Shown here: in pieces, positions 17,842 through 26,778 of the stretch
Layout of the letters: each line of letters starts with the position of its first letter
Position numbering within the stretch: position 1 is the first letter of the stretch
Origin: an uncultured Candidatus Melainabacteria bacterium
GTDB taxonomy: Bacteria; Cyanobacteriota; Vampirovibrionia; Gastranaerophilales; Gastranaerophilaceae
Length of the DNA: 35,880 bases
Direction: 5' to 3'
Assembly: GCA_934757255.1 (NCBI GenBank)
Contig: CAKVLL010000019.1
Location: forward strand, 1 to 35,880
Notes under the pieces: model-generated
Seen by the model: only the letters and a program-made list of their open reading frames with translations
What the model was told of the DNA's origin: nothing
Database searches by the model: none
Program-made: the position numbers and the translations under genes

Positions 17842-20436
17842 TTATTTGCTAAATTCAATCTCATCATCTTTAACACCGATTTTAATAGTATCACCGTCAA
17901 TGAATTTTTGAGCCAATAACAATTTTGATAATGGGTTTTCAACCATTTGTCTTATTACCCTCTTCAATGGTCTAGCACCATAAATAGGGTTAAAGCCGCG
18001 TCTTGCAAGCAATTCTTTCGCTTCATCAGTAATTTCAAATGAAATATTTTGTTGAGCCAATAAATCTCTCAAATGATTCATTTGAATATCAACTATTGCA
18101 GACAATTGTTGTAATGACAATGCTTTAAAGAAGATTGTTTCATCAACTCTGTTTAAAAATTCAGGTTTGAAACGTTCTCTCATTACAGCCATAACTTTTT
18201 CTTTTGTTTCATCAAAGTTTGCTTTACCTGCATTGTTAATAGAATCTTCCAAAATGATTTCACTACCGATGTTACTTGTCATAATGATTACGGTGTTTTT
18301 AAAGTCAACCGTTCTGCCTTTAGAATCCGTCAAACGACCATCATCAAAGATTTGCAACATCAAATTGAATACATCAGGATGTGCCTTTTCGATTTCATCA
18401 AACAATACTACTGAATAAGGTTTACGTCTAACAGCTTCAGTTAATTGTCCGCCTTCTTCGTAACCAACGTATCCCGGAGGAGCACCAACTAATCTTGCAA
18501 CGTTATGTTTTTCCATATATTCAGACATATCAATTCTGATAATCGCATCTTCATCGTTGAACAAGAATTCTGCAAGAGTTTTAGCAAGTTCTGTTTTACC
18601 AACGCCTGTCGGACCTAAGAATATAAACGTACCGATTGGACGTTTAGGGTCTTTCAAACCTGAACGAGCACGTCTGATGGCATCAGAAACTGTATTAACA
18701 GCTTCCTCTTGACCGATTAAACGTTTATGCAAAACATCTTCCATTCTTAAAAGTTTTTGCATTTCAGATTCCATAAGTCTATTTACCGGAACACCAGTCC
18801 ATTTACTTACGATTTCTGCAATATCATCACCGTCAATTTCTTCTTTAAGAAGCTTATTTTCATTTTTTTCTTTACCTTGAATTGATTGAAGCTTCTTTTC
18901 CAATTCCATCAACTTGCCATACTTAAGTTCTGCGGCTGTCTGTAAATCTGTGTTACGTTCTGCTTCTGCAATCTTAGTTTTAACTTTATCGATTTCATCT
19001 TTAATGCCTGCTTCACCTTGAATTGAATTTTTTTCAATTTCCCATTGAGCTTTTAATTTAGAAATTTTACCGTCCAAATCATCAATTTCAGAAGTCAATT
19101 TATCAATCTTTGCAATACATTCAGGAGAAGTTTCTTTCTTCAAAGCTTCACGTTCGATTTCAAGTTGAATTTTTTGACGCATCATAACATCAATTTCTTC
19201 AGGCATTGAATCAATTTCAATACGTAAAGCTGATGCTGCTTCATCAATCAAATCAATTGCTTTATCTGGCAAAAATCTGTCTGTAATATACCTGTCAGAA
19301 AGTTGCGCCGCTGCAATTAACGCGCTATCAAGAATTCTAACTCCGTGGTGAACTTCATATTTTTCTTTCAAACCTCTCAAGATAGAAATTGTATCTTCAA
19401 CTGACGGTTCATCCACCATAACAGGTTGGAAACGACGTTCAAGAGCAGGGTCTTTTTCGATATATTTACGATATTCATTAATTGTTGTAGCACCGATTGT
19501 TCTTAATTCACCTCTTGCAAGCATTGGTTTTAACAAATTACCTGCATCCATAGAACCTTCTGTTGCGCCTGCGCCTACTACCGTATGCAATTCATCAATA
19601 AACATAACGATTTCACCGTTTGATTCTTGAACTTCCTTTAGTACGGCTTTCAAACGTTCTTCAAATTCACCTCTGAATTTTGCACCCGCAACCAATGCAC
19701 CCAAATCAAGAGATATTAGTTTAACATCCTTCAAACTTTCAGGAACATCGCCTCTGATTATTCTTTGTGCTAAACCTTCAACAATTGCGGTTTTACCAAC
19801 ACCCGGTTCACCGATTAAGACAGGGTTGTTTTTTGTTCTTCTGTTTAAGACTTGAATAATTCTTCTAACCTCTTCATCACGTCCGATTACAGGATCCAAT
19901 TTGCCTTTTCTTGCACGTTCCGTAAGGTCAGTTGAATATTTTTCAAGAGCCTTCATATTTTCTTCTGCATTTTTATTATCCACTTTTTTATTACCTCTTA
20001 TTTTTTTCATTGCGTTCAAAATTGAATTTGTATCAACACCATTGCGTTTCAACAAATCTTTTATAAAAGAATTTTCCAATTTTGTCATCGCGATTAATAT
20101 ACATTCAATTCCGATAAAATCATCCTTCAAGCTTTCGGCTTCTTGAGTCGCAATTTCCAATAAAGCATTTGTATCGCGAGATAAAAATACTTGTTGAGAA
20201 GCACTCACACCAGAAATTGTCGGATATTCTTTAATTTTAGCTACGATAGCATTAATAAAGTTTTGGTTTAAAAGTTTAAGTTCTTGAAGATAATCCTTCG
20301 CAATTCCTTTATCTTCAATCATAGCCATAATTATGTGTTCGGGTTGAACTTCCGAATTCTTATAGAAATCTTTTTTTGCATTAGCTGCAAAAATTATTTC
20401 TTGAGAATAGTTTGTAAATTTTTCAAAATCAATCAT
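17842..20436 (-). CDS. clpB: ATP-dependent disaggregase ClpB
   Basis: An 864-residue hexameric Hsp100 chaperone that, with DnaK, pulls proteins out of aggregates. Order: N-domain (1-150), first AAA+ module with Walker A GEPGVGKT (209-216) and FIDELHT, the coiled-coil middle domain (about 400-520, rich in E/K/L) which separates ClpB from ClpA/ClpC, and a second AAA+ module with GPTGVGKT and LFDEIEKAHPDV. The C-terminus has the family motif RGFNPIYGARPLKRVI. No ClpP-binding IGF/L loop is evident, as expected for ClpB. GGAG lies before the ATG at 20436. No CIRCE element is visible upstream, so HrcA control is not supported. Confidence 0.97.
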   Translation of the reverse strand: MIDFEKFTNYSQEIIFAANAKKDFYKNSEVQPEHIIMAMIEDKGIAKDYLQELKLLNQNFINAIVAKIKEYPTISGVSASQQVFLSRDTNALLEIATQEAESLKDDFIGIECILIAMTKLENSFIKDLLKRNGVDTNSILNAMKKIRGNKKVDNKNAEENMKALEKYSTDLTERARKGKLDPVIGRDEEVRRIIQVLNRRTKNNPVLIGEPGVGKTAIVEGLAQRIIRGDVPESLKDVKLISLDLGALVAGAKFRGEFEERLKAVLKEVQESNGEIVMFIDELHTVVGAGATEGSMDAGNLLKPMLARGELRTIGATTINEYRKYIEKDPALERRFQPVMVDEPSVEDTISILRGLKEKYEVHHGVRILDSALIAAAQLSDRYITDRFLPDKAIDLIDEAASALRIEIDSMPEEIDVMMRQKIQLEIEREALKKETSPECIAKIDKLTSEIDDLDGKISKLKAQWEIEKNSIQGEAGIKDEIDKVKTKIAEAERNTDLQTAAELKYGKLMELEKKLQSIQGKEKNENKLLKEEIDGDDIAEIVSKWTGVPVNRLMESEMQKLLRMEDVLHKRLIGQEEAVNTVSDAIRRARSGLKDPKRPIGTFIFLGPTGVGKTELAKTLAEFLFNDEDAIIRIDMSEYMEKHNVARLVGAPPGYVGYEEGGQLTEAVRRKPYSVVLFDEIEKAHPDVFNLMLQIFDDGRLTDSKGRTVDFKNTVIIMTSNIGSEIILEDSINNAGKANFDETKEKVMAVMRERFKPEFLNRVDETIFFKALSLQQLSAIVDIQMNHLRDLLAQQNISFEITDEAKELLARRGFNPIYGARPLKRVIRQMVENPLSKLLLAQKFIDGDTIKIGVKDDEIEFSK

Positions 20437-20520
20437 AATATCTTACTCCGTATAATTATATTTTAATTCTTTTTTGAAAAAATCAAGGTTTTTTAACTTT
20501 TAATTAATTATTCGTTTTTT

Positions 20521-20529
20521 TGGTATAAT
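20521..20529 (+). promoter_or_regulatory. Extended -10 promoter of surE
   Basis: TGG-TATAAT (20521-20529) is an extended -10 box without a convincing -35. The leader of about 20 bases contains AGGGAGA before the ATG at 20556, so this gene has a conventional ribosome binding site. Confidence 0.6.
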
Positions 20530-20555
20530 CTATTATTAGGGAGATTAATTATTTA

Positions 20556-21350
20556 ATGAAAATACTTATTTCAAATGATGACGGCATTTTAGCAAATGGG
20601 ATTAGGGCATTAATTGAAGCACTCTCGCCTTACCATGAAGTTTATGTTGTCGCTCCAGACAGGGAAAGAAGCGCTGCCGGCCATTCTTTAACATTACAAA
20701 CCCCACTACGAGTAGAAGAAGTTGATGCAAAATACGGTGCAAAACGTTGTTGGATGACAACCGGAACTCCAGGAGATTGCGTAAAGTTAGCAATTAATGC
20801 AATTTTAGAGAAAGATGAATTACCGGATTTGGTAATTTCCGGAATAAACCACGGACCAAACTTAGGTGCTGATATTTTATATTCAGGAACCGTAAGTTGT
20901 GCGATGGAAGGCGCTATGATGGGTTATCCCAGCATTGCAATGTCACTTGCCAGCATGAGTACAGAGTATGAATCATTTAAAGTAGCCGCAGAATTTATTG
21001 CAACTCTGCTAACAAAAATTGATATAAAAAAATTTCCATCTAAAACTATTTTAAATATTAATGTTCCGGGGTTAGACAAAGAAGATATTGGTGGAGTTTC
21101 TGCAACAGCTCTTGGAAGCAGAATGTTTACTGATGCATACGAAAAGCGAATAGATCCACGCGGAAAAGTTTATTATTGGATGGCAGGAGAATTAATAAAC
21201 GAACCGGAAAATGCATCAACTGACATAGCTGCTGTTAGAAACAATAAAATTTCTATAACACCTGTAACTTATGAAATGACACGAATAAATATTATTAAAG
21301 AATTAGAAGAAGATTTATGTAGAGAAAAACTATGCAATTGGTTTATGTAA
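20556..21350 (+). CDS. surE: 5'/3'-nucleotidase SurE
   Basis: A 264-residue metal-dependent phosphatase that dephosphorylates nucleoside 5'- and 3'-monophosphates. The diagnostic start ILISNDDGILANGI has metal ligands D8 and D9. Ser in RERSAAGHSLT (about 37-47) and Asn in SGINHGPNLGADILYSGTV complete the metal site. TGTPGDCVKLA is also typical. Length is normal (about 250-265). The downstream GNAT frame starts either within its last 19 bases or 23 bases after its stop. Confidence 0.96.
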   Translation: MKILISNDDGILANGIRALIEALSPYHEVYVVAPDRERSAAGHSLTLQTPLRVEEVDAKYGAKRCWMTTGTPGDCVKLAINAILEKDELPDLVISGINHGPNLGADILYSGTVSCAMEGAMMGYPSIAMSLASMSTEYESFKVAAEFIATLLTKIDIKKFPSKTILNINVPGLDKEDIGGVSATALGSRMFTDAYEKRIDPRGKVYYWMAGELINEPENASTDIAAVRNNKISITPVTYEMTRINIIKELEEDLCREKLCNWFM

Positions 21351-21373
21351 CCAGAAAGGTTAAACAAAAAACT

Positions 21374-21826
21374 ATGTTAAGAAAAGCTGAAGAAAAAGAT
21401 ATAGCAAGAATTGCGGAAATAATTGTTTTTACTAAAAGACATACTTATAGAGATATTTTTAAAAATGATGAAGTATCTTTTAACGTTATACAAGTCCTTT
21501 CTGAAGCTGATAGTTTTAAAAAACCACATGCATTAGATAATATGTATGTTTATGACGACGGCATTGTAAAAGCGATGATAAACGCAGAAATAACAAATGA
21601 CAAAATTACAATTAGTGATTTTTATGTAGATAAATTTTTTCAAAATGAAGGCATCGGAACTTATGTAATGAACGAATTTATCAAGATGGGTAAGAAAATT
21701 TATTTCTGGGTACTTGATAAAAACACTCCAGCAAGAGAATTTTATGAAAAATTGGGTTTTAAATTAACCGGCGTTAAACAAGAATTTGAAAATTCAGGCT
21801 TTTATATTTTGCAATATTCGTTGTAA
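21374..21826 (+). CDS. GNAT-family N-acetyltransferase
   Basis: A 150-residue acetyl-CoA-dependent acetyltransferase. MLRKAEEKDIARIAEIIV is a typical GNAT first strand and helix. Motif A reads FYVDKFFQNEGIGTYVMNEFI, with the pyrophosphate loop degenerate (QNEGIG for Q/RxxGxG). DKNTPAREFYEKLGFKLTG is the motif B end. I prefer the ATG at 21374 on fold grounds. The frame is also open to an ATG at 21332 inside surE, which would add 14 residues. Neither start has a good ribosome binding site. Substrate unknown; probably co-transcribed with surE. Confidence 0.87.
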   Translation: MLRKAEEKDIARIAEIIVFTKRHTYRDIFKNDEVSFNVIQVLSEADSFKKPHALDNMYVYDDGIVKAMINAEITNDKITISDFYVDKFFQNEGIGTYVMNEFIKMGKKIYFWVLDKNTPAREFYEKLGFKLTGVKQEFENSGFYILQYSL

Positions 21827-21860
21827 AAATTTTTATTTATAGTACATTAAGCAGAGTCTA

Positions 21861-21889
21861 TTGCTAAGAGTTAAGATTTTTAGTATACT
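21861..21889 (+). promoter_or_regulatory. Promoter of the GH57 gene (near-leaderless)
   Basis: TTGCTA (21861-21866), 17 bases, TATACT (21884-21889), then 9 bases to the ATG at 21899. No ribosome binding site. Confidence 0.6.
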
Positions 21890-21898
21890 AATCTTAGT

Positions 21899-24130
21899 AT
21901 GAATAAGCAAAAACTTTCTCTTGCCATTTATTGGCACATGCATCAACCGGTTTATGAATTGGAAGGCACTTATTTGATGCCTTGGGTAAGACTTCATGCA
22001 GTTAAAGATTACCTTGATATGGTGCTGTTTTTAGAAAAGTTTCCAAAGCTTAAATTAAATTTTAATATTGTTCCTGCTCTTCTAGATTCTATTATTGATT
22101 ATACTGAAAATGGTTATCACGATATTCACTCTGAACTTACGGCTTCTGATACAGAAAAACTCACGGATGAAGAAAAAGCGTTTATTTTAAACAATTTTTT
22201 TAGTTCTAAATACGAAACAATGATTTATCGTAGTGAAAACTATAAAAACTTATATCAAAAAAGATTCTCTAAAGATGTTGCGACAATAGAAGACTTCTCA
22301 GCTCAGGAACTTTCAGATTTAATGGCTCTTTTCAACTTAGTCTGGATTGATCCGTTACACTACGAGCGTTATCCTAGATTAAAAGAACTCTGGGATAAAC
22401 AGACAAATTACACACTAGATGATAGAATTGAAATCCTTACAATACAAAAAAGAATTATCAGAGAAATAATTCCTACTTATAAAAAATATATTAAAGAAGG
22501 TCGTATTGAACTCACAACAAGCCCTTATTATCATACAATTCTTCCAATATTAATTGATATTAAATCTTCTGTAAAATCTGTTTTAACAACAGAAGGGTTA
22601 CCAAATTCGTTAGGAATGGCTGATGATGCAAAATTACAAATCAGAAGCGCATTAGATAAAATTGAAGAAGTTTTTGGCGTACGCCCAAAAGGCATGTGGC
22701 CTCCAGAACTTTGTCTAGGTCCAAAAACATTAAACTTACTTTCTAAAGAAGGAGTTAGATGGACAATCTCCGATGAAGGAGTTTTGGCTAACTCTATTAA
22801 TTTTGATTTTATTCGTGATTTTAAAGGAAATTTGAACGACCCTTATCATCTGCTAAAAGTATACAATTACCAGACCAAAGAAAAAGAAATTGATATAATA
22901 TTCAGAGATAGATCAATTCCTAATCTTATAAATTTTGAATATGCCGGTATTAATCCTAAAATGGCTGCAAATGATTTATTTGAAAAAATTAAAATAATTC
23001 AAAACAAACTGTTAGTTTCACCTGATAACACACATCTTTTAACAATAGCTTCTGACTGTGAAAACTGTTGGGAAAATTATCAAAATGATGGCATTGAATT
23101 TTTGGAAAACATCTACACTCTTATTGAAACAGATGAAAGCCTTGAAACGGTTTTAATAAGTGATTATATAGAACATGATGAACATAAAAAGACTTTAAAG
23201 AAAATTTATTCCGGTTCTTGGATAGATAAAACATTTCAATATTGGATTGGAGAACCAGAAAAAAACAAAGCTTGGGCTTATTTAAAAAAGACTAAAGATG
23301 ACTTTGACAATTTTTTAAAACAAAACAGAAATCATCCACATGTCAAAGCTGCTAAACGCGAGTTAATGATAGCAGAAGGTAGTGACTGGTTTTGGTGGTA
23401 TGGAGAGCCAAACAACTCCGGTCAAGATTTTATATTTGACTACATGTTTAGAGAAAGATTAAAGAATGTTTATTTATTATTAGGTCTAGAACCTCCTGAA
23501 TATTTAAATAAAACTCTAATAACAGCCTTAGAAGTCCCATTCAAGCACCCAAAACGACAAATAACGCCAAGAATGGATGGCAAAAATAGTAGTGTTGATG
23601 ACTGGTACAACTCGGGATCTATAAGCATGATAGATGGTCCTGTTTTTAGAGAAAATAAGAACGTTGACAAAATAAATTTTGGTTGCGATAGAGATAATAT
23701 TTACTTCCGCCTCTATGTTAACAAAGGCTCTGGAGAAATAAGTTTTGTAGATAGAATTAACCAATTTTATATCTATACACGTAACGCAAATCAAATAAAT
23801 GACAGAGCTTACATTAGATTAATCAGCAAAACAGACAATCCATATCCTATTTTATTAGAAAAATTTGAACATGAACTAACATTAACATTGGTTAAAGATA
23901 CTCTTTACCCTCCGAGACTTACTGCAGTTTTACATCCTTATATGTGGACTCTTGATAATCCGGAAGGAATAAAAATTGTTTTTGAAGACGTGATTGACAT
24001 CTGTATACCTTTTGACAAATTAGGAATAGCTATGGGCGAAACTGTTGAATTTTTTATGGCTAACACAGATTCTGGAGTTAAAAACACATATATTCCACAA
24101 GAAATATTACTTTCAATGACAAGAGAATAA
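21899..24130 (+). CDS. Glycoside hydrolase family 57 protein (alpha-glucan-active type)
   Basis: A 743-residue enzyme without signal peptide, so probably cytoplasmic. GH57 landmarks: YWHMHQPVYE (11-20), the catalytic nucleophile E270 in GMWPPELCLG, RWTISDEGVL, and the acid/base D386 in ASDCENCWENY. The usual form of the last motif is DGENxWE; here Cys replaces Gly. Residues about 550-740 form an extra beta-rich C-terminal domain (GCDRDNIYFRLYVNKGSGE), as in larger GH57 members. GH57 covers alpha-amylases, 4-alpha-glucanotransferases and branching enzymes; the exact activity cannot be read off. A role in glycogen or maltodextrin turnover is likely. It has its own promoter. Confidence 0.92.
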   Translation: MNKQKLSLAIYWHMHQPVYELEGTYLMPWVRLHAVKDYLDMVLFLEKFPKLKLNFNIVPALLDSIIDYTENGYHDIHSELTASDTEKLTDEEKAFILNNFFSSKYETMIYRSENYKNLYQKRFSKDVATIEDFSAQELSDLMALFNLVWIDPLHYERYPRLKELWDKQTNYTLDDRIEILTIQKRIIREIIPTYKKYIKEGRIELTTSPYYHTILPILIDIKSSVKSVLTTEGLPNSLGMADDAKLQIRSALDKIEEVFGVRPKGMWPPELCLGPKTLNLLSKEGVRWTISDEGVLANSINFDFIRDFKGNLNDPYHLLKVYNYQTKEKEIDIIFRDRSIPNLINFEYAGINPKMAANDLFEKIKIIQNKLLVSPDNTHLLTIASDCENCWENYQNDGIEFLENIYTLIETDESLETVLISDYIEHDEHKKTLKKIYSGSWIDKTFQYWIGEPEKNKAWAYLKKTKDDFDNFLKQNRNHPHVKAAKRELMIAEGSDWFWWYGEPNNSGQDFIFDYMFRERLKNVYLLLGLEPPEYLNKTLITALEVPFKHPKRQITPRMDGKNSSVDDWYNSGSISMIDGPVFRENKNVDKINFGCDRDNIYFRLYVNKGSGEISFVDRINQFYIYTRNANQINDRAYIRLISKTDNPYPILLEKFEHELTLTLVKDTLYPPRLTAVLHPYMWTLDNPEGIKIVFEDVIDICIPFDKLGIAMGETVEFFMANTDSGVKNTYIPQEILLSMTRE

Positions 24131-24173
24131 TTAAAAAGATACATAATAACATTATCCTCTCCAATTATATTTG

Positions 24174-24201
24174 TTGAAATTCATTTTTTTTGAGTTAGAA
24201 T
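24174..24201 (+). promoter_or_regulatory. Promoter of the small orphan gene
   Basis: TTGAAA (24174-24179), 16 bases, TAGAAT (24196-24201). AGGAAG at 24208-24213 lies 8 bases before the ATG at 24222, so the predicted leader is short. Confidence 0.45.
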
Positions 24202-24221
24202 GTTTTTAGGAAGTGTGTATC

Positions 24222-24557
24222 ATGCAAATCAATAACATATCAAATCAACATCCAAATTTTGGCAGATTAATTAGCGGTAGTGGCTTAAAAGAAAATTTAT
24301 GTCCACAAAAACAAGTTCTCATCAATAACTACAATGTAATACGACATTATATTTACAAAGAAAACCTAAATAAGATGCCTAATGCGGACATAATATTAGA
24401 CTATTCTAAAACAGATGGTTTTTATGGTGTAATTATCGACAAATTAAAAAAAATCCCAAATAGCAGACAGTATTTTTGCAAGGTAAATACTTCAAATTCT
24501 GCTCTAGAAAATTTTAAAGACTGGGCGATTAATTGGAGTAAAAAAATTTCTTGCTAA
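24222..24557 (+). CDS. Small hypothetical protein with N-terminal PNFG motif
   Basis: A 111-residue protein with no recognised domain, signal peptide or membrane helix. The N-terminus QINNISNQHPNFGRLIS is polar and ends in a PNFG motif. The rest alternates short predicted strands and helices (DIILDYSKTDGFYGVIIDKL). I chose the ATG at 24222 because AGGAAG lies 8 bases before it; the frame extends 3 codons to a GTG at 24213 that overlaps that site. Its stop interlocks with that of tlyA on the other strand (4-base overlap). It has its own promoter-like boxes, which supports it being a real gene. Confidence 0.7.
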   Translation: MQINNISNQHPNFGRLISGSGLKENLCPQKQVLINNYNVIRHYIYKENLNKMPNADIILDYSKTDGFYGVIIDKLKKIPNSRQYFCKVNTSNSALENFKDWAINWSKKISC

Positions 24558-25363
24558 CTTAAAGTTTCATGCGCCATATTTACGACATTAGAGATTGAAA
24601 TTTCAACTTCTTCCCCTTTTGTTGCAAACCAAACCAAATATTCTATATTGCCAGCTGGACCTTTTATAGAAGAATATGTTAATCCTTTTATAATATAACC
24701 CAACTCCTTTATACACGTTAAAACATTTTCTATAACTTGTTCATGCGTTTTTTTATCTTTCACAACTCCGCCTTTTTCTACAAGTTCTTTACCTGCCTCA
24801 AACTGAGGTTTGATTAAACAAATCATTTCATGTTCTTTAGGATTGAGTAAAGTTTTTAAATTTGGTAAAACCTTAGTTAAAGAAATAAACGATAAATCAG
24901 AAACCAATAAATCTGCCATAGGTTCATTTTCTGAATAAATATCACTTTTTGTACAAATTTTTAAATTTGTTTTTTCAATTGTTTTGACTTGATTAGAACT
25001 TCTAATTTTCCAATCAAGTTGACCGTAGCCAACATCAACTGCATAAACGAATTTTGCACCATTCTGAAGTAAGCAATCTGTAAATCCACCGGTTGAAGCG
25101 CCGGCATCAAAACAAATTCTATCTTTTACAATAACATCAAAACTTTCTAAGGCTTTTTTTAATTTAAAACCGCCACGTGAAACAAATGGCATAGATTTAA
25201 CTTTAAAGTCGTATTCTTTAGATGGATCTATTTGATATCCGGCTTTTGAAATAACTTCTGTTCCAATCATAACGTTGCCGGCTAAAATCGCAGCGGCTGC
25301 CTTGCTTTTTGTTTCAAAAAAGCCTAAATCTACAAGAATTTTATCTAAACGTTCTTTTTTCAA
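24554..25363 (-). CDS. tlyA: TlyA-family rRNA (cytidine-2'-O)-methyltransferase
   Basis: A 269-residue protein with an N-terminal S4 RNA-binding domain (MKKERLDKILVDLGF to about residue 60) and an FtsJ-like methyltransferase domain. VSRGGFKLKKAL is diagnostic of TlyA. The SAM site is FDAGASTGGFTDCLLQNGA, and LVSDLSFISL, IKPQFEAGKE and GPAGNIEYLVW follow in family order. TlyA methylates 16S and/or 23S rRNA 2'-O positions and affects capreomycin sensitivity in mycobacteria. Its ATG overlaps the tatD stop (4 bases), so they form an operon. Confidence 0.94.
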   Translation of the reverse strand: MKKERLDKILVDLGFFETKSKAAAAILAGNVMIGTEVISKAGYQIDPSKEYDFKVKSMPFVSRGGFKLKKALESFDVIVKDRICFDAGASTGGFTDCLLQNGAKFVYAVDVGYGQLDWKIRSSNQVKTIEKTNLKICTKSDIYSENEPMADLLVSDLSFISLTKVLPNLKTLLNPKEHEMICLIKPQFEAGKELVEKGGVVKDKKTHEQVIENVLTCIKELGYIIKGLTYSSIKGPAGNIEYLVWFATKGEEVEISISNVVNMAHETLS

Positions 25364-26112
25364 ATCTTAAACAGCCTTTCTGCATTTTCTGTTGTTATTT
25401 CTATTAATTCATCAACAGGCATTACACGAAGATTAGCAATTTCTTCAGCAACAAATTTTACATAAGCCGGATAATTTGTTTTACCTCTAAAAGGTACTGG
25501 GGTTAAATATGGAGAGTCTGTTTCAAGAACTAACTTGTTAAGCGGAACTTCTTTTGCAACATCTTTCATTTTCACTGCATTTTTAAATGTAACAACACCG
25601 CCAAGCGCAATGTACCAACCTTGTTTAACGCATTCTTTCATAAACTCTACACTGCCTGAAAAACAATGAAATAAAACATCTGAGCCTTTATTTTCGGATT
25701 TTATGATATCAAAAGTATCTTTGTGTGCTTCTCTATCGTGTACAGCTATTGGCAAATTAAGTTCATTTGCAAGTCTTATTTGCTTTGCAAAAACTTCTTT
25801 TTGAAGCTCAACAAATGATTTATCCCAATAATAATCTAAACCGATTTCGCCAATTGCGACAATTTTGTCTGCGTTCGCTCTGATTTTTTTTTCAACTTCT
25901 TTTGTGTAAGTTTTAGCTTCTGACGGAAAAATACCGAGCATCGCAAAAATGTTTTCATTATTTTCTGCAATTTCTAACACTTTATCCATTGTTGCAACTT
26001 CTACAGATGGAATAATCGCTTTTTTTACATTATACTCTTGCATTAATTTAAGCGTATCTTCTAATGAAAGCATATCTATATGGGCATGTGTATCAATTAA
26101 ATAATTTTTCAT
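25360..26112 (-). CDS. tatD: TatD-family metal-dependent deoxyribonuclease
   Basis: A 250-residue TIM-barrel metal hydrolase. Metal ligands lie in IDTHAHIDM (6-14), the Glu of IGEIGLDYYWD (about 92-102), the His of AVHDREAH and FHCFSGS, and the Asp of LETDSPYLTP. Length and order match the YcfH/TatD group. Activities reported for the family include 3'-5' DNA/RNA exonuclease and D-aminoacyl-tRNA deacylation. It heads the tatD-tlyA operon. A perfect extended -10 lies 6 bases before its ATG, without a ribosome binding site. Confidence 0.94.
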   Translation of the reverse strand: MKNYLIDTHAHIDMLSLEDTLKLMQEYNVKKAIIPSVEVATMDKVLEIAENNENIFAMLGIFPSEAKTYTKEVEKKIRANADKIVAIGEIGLDYYWDKSFVELQKEVFAKQIRLANELNLPIAVHDREAHKDTFDIIKSENKGSDVLFHCFSGSVEFMKECVKQGWYIALGGVVTFKNAVKMKDVAKEVPLNKLVLETDSPYLTPVPFRGKTNYPAYVKFVAEEIANLRVMPVDELIEITTENAERLFKI

Positions 26113-26118
26113 AAAAAA

Positions 26119-26127
26119 ATTATACCA
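26119..26127 (-). promoter_or_regulatory. Extended -10, leaderless start of tatD-tlyA
   Basis: On the minus strand TGG-TATAAT (26127-26119) is a consensus extended -10 followed by six T residues and then the ATG at 26112. No -35 and no ribosome binding site are evident. Confidence 0.6.
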
Positions 26128-26205
26128 TGTGAAAAATTTTTAGCCTTATCAGGCAATAATTTTTTTTAATAAAATCAAGTATTTTATTTATAGAAGGAGA
26201 ATATT

Positions 26206-26778
26206 ATGAAATTACAAAACTCAGAAACTTTACAATGTTTAGTTAATGCTTTTGCCGGAGAATCACAAGCAAGAAACAGATATACATTTTTTGCTAAAGT
26301 TGCAAAACAAGAAGGTTACGAAAAAATAAGTCAAGTTTTCTTAGATACAGCTTCTAATGAACAAGAACACGCAAAATTATTCTATAGACATATTCCAAAC
26401 GCAGAGCATTTAAATGTTACAGGCTCATATCCATTCTTTTTTGGTAATACTTATGAGAACTTGAAAGCTGCGGCTTCTGGTGAGCGCGAAGAATGGGAAA
26501 TTCTTTACAAAAATTCTGCACAAGTTGCAAAAGATGACGGTTTTGACGACATTTCACGACTATTTAATAATATTCTTGAAATAGAAAAGCACCATGCACA
26601 CAGGTTTGAACTATTAGCTGAAGAATTAAAATCAGGCACATTTTTCAAAAAAGAAGAAGTATCACAATGGATTTGCAGAAAATGTGGACACATATCAATC
26701 GGAAAAGAAGCTCCTTGCCAATGTCCTGTTTGCGAGCATCCACAAGCTTATTTTCAATTATTTAATGAGAAATTTTAA
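26206..26778 (+). CDS. rbr: Rubrerythrin
   Basis: A 190-residue non-haem iron protein that reduces hydrogen peroxide in anaerobes and microaerophiles. The four-helix ferritin-like domain (1-145) carries di-iron ligands E19 (FAGESQARNRY), E52/H55 (NEQEH), a Glu around 94-97 and E127/H130. A rubredoxin domain at the C-terminus binds iron through C157, C160, C173 and C176. Length is standard. AGAAGGAGA precedes the ATG. Its presence suggests an oxygen-sensitive lifestyle. The stop interlocks with that of the opposite sigma gene through TTAA. Confidence 0.96.
   Translation: MKLQNSETLQCLVNAFAGESQARNRYTFFAKVAKQEGYEKISQVFLDTASNEQEHAKLFYRHIPNAEHLNVTGSYPFFFGNTYENLKAAASGEREEWEILYKNSAQVAKDDGFDDISRLFNNILEIEKHHAHRFELLAEELKSGTFFKKEEVSQWICRKCGHISIGKEAPCQCPVCEHPQAYFQLFNEKF

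Noticed and set aside
20437..20520. CIRCE or heat-shock element upstream of clpB
   Set aside because: No TTAGCACTC-N9-GAGTGCTAA-like repeat is present; only AT-rich sequence with poly-T/poly-A runs.
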